Positions 33,054 to 38,367 of a stretch of DNA of 38,367 bases are shown here, one piece after another (the first letter of the stretch is position 1; each line of letters opens with the position of its first letter). The stretch is from JAQVCM01 sp040403095 (GTDB taxonomy: Bacteria; Bacteroidota; Bacteroidia; Flavobacteriales_D; Crocinitomicaceae): contig JBBALI010000039.1 in assembly GCA_040403095.1 (NCBI GenBank), positions 1-38,367 on the forward strand, read 5' to 3'. Made by a program: the position numbers and the translations under genes. The notes beneath the pieces are model-generated. The model saw only the letters and a program-made list of their open reading frames with translations, was not told the DNA's origin and did no database searches.

Positions 33054-34280
33054 TTAAGCCATTTTAGACTGTAATCCTCTATCTAAAGCATCTAAAAAAT
33101 CTTCCGTATTTACGAAATGAGTATCGTTAGTGTCTCTTCCGTGGATACAAACAGCTAAATCTTTGGTCATTACACCGCTTTCAACAGTTTCGATACAAAC
33201 GCTTTCCAACGTTTCGCAGAAATCAATTAATTCTTGGTTTTGATCTAATTTTCCTCTGAAAGCCAAACCACGTGTCCAAGCAAAAATAGAAGCGATTGGA
33301 TTGGTAGAAGTTTTCTTTCCGTTTTGGTGATCACGGTAATGTCTTGTAACAGTTCCGTGTGCTGCTTCAGATTCCATGATTTTTCCATCAGGAGTGATCA
33401 AAACAGAAGTCATTAAACCTAAAGATCCAAATCCTTGAGCAACAGTGTCAGATTGTACGTCACCATCATAATTTTTGCAAGCCCAAACAAAATTTCCGTT
33501 CCATTTCAAAGCAGAAGCAACCATGTCATCGATTAAACGGTGTTCATAAGTGATTCCAGCAGCATCAAATTGCGCTTTGAATTCAGCTTGAAAAATGGTT
33601 TCAAAAATGTCTTTGAAACGACCATCGTATTTTTTAAGGATTGTGTTTTTGGTAGAAAGGTAAAGTGGCCATTTTTTTGTCAAAGCCATATTGAAGCAGC
33701 TTCTTGCAAAACCTTCGATACTTTCGTCAGTATTATACATCGCCATTCCAACACCATCACCTTTGAAATTGTAAACTTCAAAATTTTGAACTTCACCACC
33801 ATCTTCAGGAGTAAAAGTCATCGTTAATTTTCCTTTTCCTTTGAAAATAGCATCAGTTGCACGGTATTGATCACCAAAAGCGTGACGACCAACGATGATT
33901 GGCGCAGTCCAGTTTGTAACCAAACGAGGCACATTTTTCATTACGATTGGTTCTCTGAAAACAGTACCATCCAAAATGTTACGAATTGTACCATTTGGAG
34001 ATTTCCACATTGATTTTAAATGGAACTCTTGCACACGTGCTTCATCAGGTGTAATCGTTGCACACTTGATACCTACTTGGTATTTTTTGATTGCTTCAGC
34101 AGCATCAACAGTGATTTGGTCATTCGTTTCATCTCTTTTTTCGATTCCTAAATCGTAGTATTTGATATCCAAATCTAAATAAGGAAGAATTAATTTGTCT
34201 TTGATGAATTTCCAAATAATCCTTGTCATTTCATCGCCATCAAGCTCTACAACAGGATTTGCAACTTTAATTTTTGCCAT
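33054..34280 (-). CDS. icd: Isocitrate dehydrogenase (NADP+), homodimeric eukaryote-like type
   Basis: 408 residues. It oxidatively decarboxylates isocitrate to 2-oxoglutarate in the citric acid cycle and makes NADPH. VELDGDEMTRIIWKFIKDKL, KSPNGTIRNILDGTVFREPI (substrate-binding Ser/Arg loop) and DGDVQSDTVAQGFGSLGLMT identify the dimeric subfamily related to eukaryotic IDH1/IDH2; AAHGTVTRHYRDHQ carries the NADP-binding His/Arg. It differs from the E. coli-type and the 80-kDa monomeric enzymes. It has its own promoter and terminator. Confidence 0.96.
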   Translation of the reverse strand: MAKIKVANPVVELDGDEMTRIIWKFIKDKLILPYLDLDIKYYDLGIEKRDETNDQITVDAAEAIKKYQVGIKCATITPDEARVQEFHLKSMWKSPNGTIRNILDGTVFREPIVMKNVPRLVTNWTAPIIVGRHAFGDQYRATDAIFKGKGKLTMTFTPEDGGEVQNFEVYNFKGDGVGMAMYNTDESIEGFARSCFNMALTKKWPLYLSTKNTILKKYDGRFKDIFETIFQAEFKAQFDAAGITYEHRLIDDMVASALKWNGNFVWACKNYDGDVQSDTVAQGFGSLGLMTSVLITPDGKIMESEAAHGTVTRHYRDHQNGKKTSTNPIASIFAWTRGLAFRGKLDQNQELIDFCETLESVCIETVESGVMTKDLAVCIHGRDTNDTHFVNTEDFLDALDRGLQSKMA

Positions 34281-34317
34281 GTTAACCGTGTGTTTTAGTT
34301 TTTATTTTCAATAATTA

Positions 34318-34325
34318 CAAAGGTA
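34318..34325 (-). promoter_or_regulatory. -7 element of icd
   Basis: On the minus strand this reads TACCTTTG, a full match, 37 bases before the icd start. A clear TTG is missing at the expected distance. Confidence 0.55.
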
Positions 34326-34443
34326 ACTTTTTGTATTTAATTGAAGAAGAAATTGATTGGTTAATATGTATAGTTTTTTGCTTGGAAAAACAATTTCGGA
34401 AAGCCAAAGTGTATTTGTTGGGTTATTTTGAAAAGTTAAATGT

Positions 34444-35091
34444 CTAATGTGGAGCGATGTAAAAGCTTACCAGATCATTCACGTGTACTGATGCTCCGTT
34501 GGTTATGTGCACCATTCTGATAAGTCCGATATTTTTGCTATAATAATAATCCATTCCTCCATTTCCAGCATTTCCAACGTGATAATAGTAATATTCGGAA
34601 AGATGTCGAACTTTAATCACATCATAATAAACAACTTGATTTACGACTAATGAATCCATTTTGGGAAATACCTTAATGCTATAGGTTGAAGTACCTTCGT
34701 TTATTTTTGTCACCTTGGTGTAAATTATACCAGGCGTTTCGCTGATGTAAGGGATAAATTCTGAGTCGCTCAAGTCTGGGTGAGTAACGACGGTGCAATT
34801 ACCAAAAGTTTGGCCTGGAAGAATATGATTGTTTTCATAAATTGTTCTACAATTTCCATTTGGGATTGATTTATGTGTTTTCAAGTTATTCCAAGATTGA
34901 ATTTTAATTGAATCACCATCCGTATAGTTCCACCAAGATCCGGGATATCTTGCAAAATAATCAGAAGGAAGCACCGTGTCATTGTCATATTCTTTGATAA
35001 CTACATCGTTACATTCTTTTTTGATTTTAGTGCATGAAAATATTAATCCAAAAAGAATAAAAATCAAATAGATAGATAGGAAGTTTTTCAT
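34444..35091 (-). CDS. Lipoprotein of unknown function
   Basis: 215 residues that I cannot assign to a family. The N-terminus MKNFLSIYLIFILFGLIFSC ends in a lipobox with Cys20. The mature part is rich in Tyr, Asn and aromatic residues (FARYPGSWWNYTDGDS, HLSEYYYYHVGNAG, MDYYYSKNIGLIRM), with the rhythm of a beta-barrel or beta-sandwich domain; the YPGSWWNYTDGD plus late YYSKNIGLI pattern recurs in many Bacteroidota lipoproteins of unknown role. It follows rdgB by 35 bases and is the last gene of the predicted phosphatase-rdgB transcript. Confidence 0.7.
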   Translation of the reverse strand: MKNFLSIYLIFILFGLIFSCTKIKKECNDVVIKEYDNDTVLPSDYFARYPGSWWNYTDGDSIKIQSWNNLKTHKSIPNGNCRTIYENNHILPGQTFGNCTVVTHPDLSDSEFIPYISETPGIIYTKVTKINEGTSTYSIKVFPKMDSLVVNQVVYYDVIKVRHLSEYYYYHVGNAGNGGMDYYYSKNIGLIRMVHITNGASVHVNDLVSFYIAPH

Positions 35092-35126
35092 ATTTAGGTA
35101 ACGATGAATGGTAAACCTTGGTTGGT

Positions 35127-35705
35127 TTACCGGTTAGTAGACAAGTATTTTATCATTTGATCAACAGCTCGTTTTCGATGGCTGTAATTTGATTTTTCTT
35201 CAATGTTCATTTCTGCAAACGTTTTCCCCAAACCTTCAGGCTCAAAAATAGGGTCGTATCCAAAACCTTGATTTCCTTTCTTGTCATTTCTAATTTTACC
35301 AACTACTTTACCTTCAAAAAGAAGGGTTTTTCCGTCAATTTTCAAAGCAATCACTGTTTTAAAGCATGCTTTGCGATTGGTTTCATTTTGAAGTTTGTCA
35401 ATCACCAAGTTCATATTTTCATCGTCATTTCTTTGCGGACCAGCGTATCTTGCTGAGTAAACTCCAGGCTCATTGTTGAGCGCTTCAATTTCTAACCCTG
35501 AATCATCTGAAAAGCATGGTAAATTCCACTTTTCAGCTACAAATTGTGCTTTTAGTAAAGCATTTCCAGCCAAGGTATCAGCAGTTTCAGGGATTTCATC
35601 ATGAAAATTCAGATCAATAAGCGTTTTCAGTTTAATTTCTTTTGGTAATGCAGCTTGAATTTCTTTGGCTTTATTTTGATTTGATGAGGCAAATATGATT
35701 TCCAT
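35127..35705 (-). CDS. rdgB: dITP/XTP pyrophosphatase (RdgB/HAM1 family)
   Basis: 192 residues. It hydrolyses non-canonical purine nucleotides (ITP, dITP, XTP) to the monophosphates, keeping them out of DNA and RNA. FASSNQNKAKEIQAALP is the nucleotide-binding start; FSDDSGLEIEAL, GVYSARYAGP, NQGFGYDPIFEP and the C-terminal SHRKRAVDQM are the conserved active-site blocks, all intact. Its start is 6 bases after the stop of the phosphatase gene, so the two are likely co-transcribed. Confidence 0.96.
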   Translation of the reverse strand: MEIIFASSNQNKAKEIQAALPKEIKLKTLIDLNFHDEIPETADTLAGNALLKAQFVAEKWNLPCFSDDSGLEIEALNNEPGVYSARYAGPQRNDDENMNLVIDKLQNETNRKACFKTVIALKIDGKTLLFEGKVVGKIRNDKKGNQGFGYDPIFEPEGLGKTFAEMNIEEKSNYSHRKRAVDQMIKYLSTNR

Positions 35706-35711
35706 AAATAT

Positions 35712-37706
35712 TTAAAATTGAATTCCGATTACTAAAATGTCGTCAGTTTGTTCCAAATCTCCTCTCCAAGAAAGGTAAGTTTCGTTTAAAAAATCTTTTT
35801 GTTGATCAATTGGAAGATTTTTAGCTTTTGAAAGTGCGTCCTTAAAGGGTTTGTATTTGTATTTTTTTCCTTTTTCTCCACCGAATTGATCTGCAAAACC
35901 ATCAGAAAATAGATATAAAGTGTCGCCAGGACTTAATTGGATTTTATGATTTGAAAAGTGATTGATTTCATCGTGAATGTATCCACCAACAGGAAATTTA
36001 TCACCTTTAATTTCAATCAATTCGTTGTTTTTAAAAAGGTAAAGCGGATTGTTTGCACCTGCAAAAACACATTCTTTAGTGCTTTTATTAATTGAAATCA
36101 AGGAAATATCCATTCCGTCCTTGATGCGACTTTCGCTGTCTTTTTGATTGAGTGTTTCAGTAAGCCAAATATTGACAGTATCGAGAATTTCGTTTGGATT
36201 GATTAATCCTTTTTCCAAAACAGCCTTGTTGAGTAAATTAAAGTTAACAATTGAAATCAAGGCACCTGGCACACCATGACCTGTGCAATCAGCTGCAGCC
36301 ATGAAGACGTGCGAATCTATTTCAGCAATCCAATAAAAATCGCCACTTAAAATATCTTTGGGTTGATAAAAAATGAATGAATTGGGTAGAATATGATTCC
36401 ATTTTTGTTCTGGAGGAAGAATTGCACCTTGAATGCGTTCTGCATATTTGATACTGTCGGTAACCTCACGGGTTTTCTTTTCCAACAAAGCGTGCTGTTT
36501 TTCAAGTGTATGTGAATAATTTTCAATTATTTGCTTCTTTTCTTCTAAGTTTTTATTTGCTTTTTCTTTAATCCTATTGCTTCTAAATATGACAATAAGA
36601 ATGAGTGTTATGAGGACAATTCCTGACAATGAAAAATAAATTGACAATTGTTTTTTTTCGTTTTCTTGTGCCAAAATTTTATTTTCTTGCTCCTTTTTTT
36701 CAGATTGATATTTGATGGAAAGGTCATGAATCATTTGTTTGGTTTCATCATCAAAAATAGAATCTTGTATTTCGACAAATTTCCATAAAAATTGGTTTGA
36801 TTCCTTTATTTTGTTGGCGTTTTTATTTGATAAGGCTAGATTATAGTAAACATCTAGTATGGATTTTCTGTCATCTAGTTTGAGGAATAATTTGAGAGAT
36901 TCTTCCAAATTTTTAATTGACGAAAGGTAATCTGCTTTTTCATTTTGCAATGTCCCTATATTATTATATGCAACAGCTAGCGATGAAATATCTTTTGGAT
37001 TATTTGTAAGAATTGCATTTTTTGATTTTTCATAGTATTCTATTGATTTATCTAGTTTGCCTTGATAGTCGTAGCATACAGCGATTCCATTATAAACGTA
37101 CGATTCATATTTTTCAAGATGTTCAGATTTTAATTTTGATTCAACAAACCAATAATATTTCAAGGCTGACTCGATGCTATTTTGGTCTAAGTAATAGTTT
37201 GCAAGGTTGATGTATGCTACTATATAATAATTGTCGTTCTTGATTTTTTTATATAGCTCAATCGCTTTTTTCTGATAGTTTATCGCTAAATCTAAATCTC
37301 CATTTTTTTCATTTACTCCTGATAGTTTTTCATATGCTCTACCTTCATAGTCGTATCTTGTATTCTCTTCAAGTTTCTTAGTTTCTTTAATTAATAGCAA
37401 GGAATAGTAAGTTGATTTTTTGTAATCGCCTAGTGTGAAATATAAATCCGACAGTGAATAATAAATTTTATGTTTTCGAATGTTTGTGTTTTGCGCGATT
37501 TGCTTTGCCTTTAGCGCATATTCAAGTGCGAGTTTTGAATTTGTTTCAAGTGTATTTGTAGCCAATTGCAGATATTCTTCTACTTTCGAAGAGTCGTTTT
37601 TTAAATTTTCAATTCCAGCAATGATTTTTAAGTCCTTTTTTTGCGAGTATAAGGGAAATTGAATTAAAAAAAACAGTAATAATGAAAAAATTGCAACGCT
37701 TTTCAC
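35712..37706 (-). CDS. TPR-containing membrane protein with SpoIIE/PP2C-type serine phosphatase domain
   Basis: 664 residues from a GTG; no upstream in-frame ATG exists before a stop, and the first 22 residues form a signal peptide (MKSVAIFSLLLFFLIQFPLYSQ). Tetratricopeptide repeats fill about 40-330 (for example GIAVCYDYQGKLDKSIEYYE, YNNIGTLQNEKADYLSSIKN). A transmembrane helix lies at about 355-374, then a coiled coil (KANKNLEEKKQIIENYSHTL). The phosphatase domain (about 425-664) has the metal-binding acids: GDFYW, ADCTGHGVPGA, DGMDISL, SDGFADQF, QTDDILVIG. It probably senses something with the periplasmic repeats and dephosphorylates an anti-sigma-antagonist-type partner; no such partner is encoded next to it. 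Confidence 0.9.
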   Translation of the reverse strand: MKSVAIFSLLLFFLIQFPLYSQKKDLKIIAGIENLKNDSSKVEEYLQLATNTLETNSKLALEYALKAKQIAQNTNIRKHKIYYSLSDLYFTLGDYKKSTYYSLLLIKETKKLEENTRYDYEGRAYEKLSGVNEKNGDLDLAINYQKKAIELYKKIKNDNYYIVAYINLANYYLDQNSIESALKYYWFVESKLKSEHLEKYESYVYNGIAVCYDYQGKLDKSIEYYEKSKNAILTNNPKDISSLAVAYNNIGTLQNEKADYLSSIKNLEESLKLFLKLDDRKSILDVYYNLALSNKNANKIKESNQFLWKFVEIQDSIFDDETKQMIHDLSIKYQSEKKEQENKILAQENEKKQLSIYFSLSGIVLITLILIVIFRSNRIKEKANKNLEEKKQIIENYSHTLEKQHALLEKKTREVTDSIKYAERIQGAILPPEQKWNHILPNSFIFYQPKDILSGDFYWIAEIDSHVFMAAADCTGHGVPGALISIVNFNLLNKAVLEKGLINPNEILDTVNIWLTETLNQKDSESRIKDGMDISLISINKSTKECVFAGANNPLYLFKNNELIEIKGDKFPVGGYIHDEINHFSNHKIQLSPGDTLYLFSDGFADQFGGEKGKKYKYKPFKDALSKAKNLPIDQQKDFLNETYLSWRGDLEQTDDILVIGIQF

Positions 37707-37716
37707 ACTAAATAAT

Positions 37717-37724
37717 TATTTTTG
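37717..37724 (+). promoter_or_regulatory. Possible -7 element for the 71-residue gene
   Basis: TATTTTTG fits TAnnTTTG, 29 bases before the ATG at 37754. A TTG at 37691-37693 is 23 bases away, longer than normal. Confidence 0.3.
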
Positions 37725-37753
37725 ATATTATTAATCTGTAAATATATACTATT

Positions 37754-37969
37754 ATGGCTTCAAAAATTGAAAAATGTACTGGTAAAATAATCTTATTTTA
37801 CGATCCTGATACAGGTTCAGTTTCAAATGATTTAATTCCAGGTGATGCTTATGACTTTTATGAGCCCTATGCAAGTCAAAAATTTTTAGTGAATGACGCT
37901 GTAACTTACATTACTGTTTCAGAACCACCTAGAGGGAGAAGAATAGTTAAGCAAGTTGTAAAAAGATAG
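37754..37969 (+). CDS. 71-residue protein, possibly a degenerate cold-shock-like OB fold
   Basis: No certain family. Aligned by eye with CspA, the length (71 versus 70) and several points agree: CTGKIILFYDPDTG against MTGIVKWFNADKG, FLVNDAVTYITVSEPPRG against SLDEGQKVSFTIESGAKG, and a closing KQVVK against GNVTSL. The RNA-binding RNP motif (KGFGFI) is not kept; its place reads TGSVSN. The gene sits alone, divergent from the phosphatase gene, with a hairpin after it and stable-RNA promoters beyond. Real coding is supported by a clean frame, an ATG and a terminator-like hairpin. Confidence 0.6.
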   Translation: MASKIEKCTGKIILFYDPDTGSVSNDLIPGDAYDFYEPYASQKFLVNDAVTYITVSEPPRGRRIVKQVVKR

Positions 37970-37990
37970 TTTTTTGTTAAACATAATTTT

Positions 37991-38017
37991 AAAGAGTAGA
38001 TTTTTTTCTACTCTTTT
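37991..38017 (+). terminator. Hairpin after the 71-residue gene
   Basis: AAAGAGTAGA (37991-38000) pairs with TCTACTCTTT (38007-38016) around six T. Only a short T-run follows, so termination may be partial; it begins 22 bases after the stop. Confidence 0.6.
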
Positions 38018-38207
38018 CTTGTTTAAAATATTAAATGTTGGTTATATTTTTTTTGAGAATCAACAAATCGAAGCTTCAAAAATCTAGATTGATATCGGTT
38101 TTTCATCATAAAATCTTTTGCTAGATTAGCAAAACGGCTTGATCTATTTTTAATTGACTGAAAAAGAATATCTTGAAAAATACTTTCAAAATAATTCAAA
38201 AAAGCGC
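38018..38207. other. Non-coding stretch upstream of the terminal promoters
   Basis: About 190 A/T-rich bases in which I find no convincing gene on either strand. The one distinct structure is the perfect inverted repeat at 38116-38134. Together with the flanking terminator and promoters it completes the roughly 400-base gene-free end of the window. Confidence 0.6.
38116..38134. repeat. Perfect inverted repeat upstream of the tandem promoters
   Basis: TTTTGCTA (38116-38123) and TAGCAAAA (38127-38134) around GAT. It lies about 75 bases before the first -33 element. It could be an operator for a dimeric protein; no matching copy was noticed elsewhere in the window. Confidence 0.5.
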
Positions 38208-38237
38208 TTGCTAAACGAAAAAGACTACATACCTTTG
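38208..38237 (+). promoter_or_regulatory. Tandem promoter P1 of a probable stable-RNA operon
   Basis: TTG (38208-38210), exactly 19 bases, TACCTTTG (38230-38237), then CACCCCGC. The -33 element sits in AGCGCTTG, as in the rpsL promoter. A 4-bp hairpin, CGCT with AGCG (38243-38254), follows. Confidence 0.8.
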
Positions 38238-38313
38238 CACCCCGCTAACGAGCGAAAAGAAATTGAAATCTCAGCATTTATTAAGAAAACAAGAAAAATA
38301 ATTAAAGTTTTTC

Positions 38314-38343
38314 TTGCAAATACAAAAACAAGTGTTACCTTTG
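38314..38343 (+). promoter_or_regulatory. Tandem promoter P2 of a probable stable-RNA operon
   Basis: TTG (38314-38316), 19 bases, TACCTTTG (38336-38343), then CACCCCGC. CCGC (38348-38351) pairs with GCGG (38358-38361). It repeats P1 after 106 bases, and the window ends 24 bases later, presumably within an rRNA leader. Confidence 0.8.
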
Positions 38344-38367
38344 CACCCCGCAAACGAGCGGAGATTA

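Noticed and set aside
38018..38207. A hidden small gene or tRNA in the terminal non-coding stretch
   Set aside because: Stops are frequent in all frames, no tRNA cloverleaf arms or TTC-containing T-loop could be found.
1..38367. CRISPR array, insertion sequence, prophage or defence system
   Set aside because: No regularly spaced repeats, transposase, integrase, nuclease or toxin-antitoxin pair is visible anywhere in the window.

Overview
The window is an AT-rich stretch of a Bacteroidota chromosome, most likely Flavobacteriales; a Crocinitomicaceae/Fluviicola-like relative is my guess. Evidence: promoters of the type TTG-N19-TAnnTTTG, start codons preceded by A-rich sequence instead of Shine-Dalgarno motifs, two proteins with type IX secretion C-terminal signals (one type A, one type B), and a fused str-S10-spc-alpha ribosomal array with fusA directly next to rpsJ and no tuf.

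Layout. Bases 1-276 hold the 5' end of prs on the minus strand, divergent from a saccharopine dehydrogenase-like gene (498-1838). From 2007 a strong promoter drives about 17 kb of co-directional translation and transcription genes: rpsL, rpsG, fusA, rpsJ, rplC, rplD, rplW, rplB, rpsS, rplV, rpsC, rplP, rpmC, rpsQ, rplN, rplX, rplE, rpsN, rpsH, rplF, rplR, rpsE, rpmD, rplO, secY, infA, rpmJ, rpsM, rpsK, rpsD, rpoA and rplQ, closed by an intrinsic terminator near 19190. carA and eno follow and end at a terminator near 21765.

From 21872 the content is accessory or metabolic. There is a small exported protein paired with a large type IX type B surface protein; urocanate hydratase with a terminator; a LamG-like type IX type A surface protein; then, all on the minus strand, two tandem OmpA-like paralogues, a DUF4403-type lipoprotein, NADP-isocitrate dehydrogenase, an orphan lipoprotein, RdgB and a TPR/SpoIIE phosphatase. 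A 71-residue plus-strand protein, possibly a degenerate cold-shock (OB) fold, comes last before the edge.

The final 130 bases contain two tandem promoters, each with an exact 19-base spacer and the same TTTGCACCCCGC start region, each followed by a short hairpin. They look like P1/P2 of a stable-RNA (probably rRNA) operon lying just outside the window.

I see no CRISPR array, tRNA, insertion sequence or phage gene. The least explained signals are RNA structures inside the ribosomal array (rpsK/rpsD, rpmC/rpsQ and rpoA/rplQ junctions), the duplicated OmpA-like envelope proteins that lack the usual peptidoglycan-binding Asp, the small-protein/type IX surface-protein pair, and the architecture shared by the rpsL and terminal promoters.
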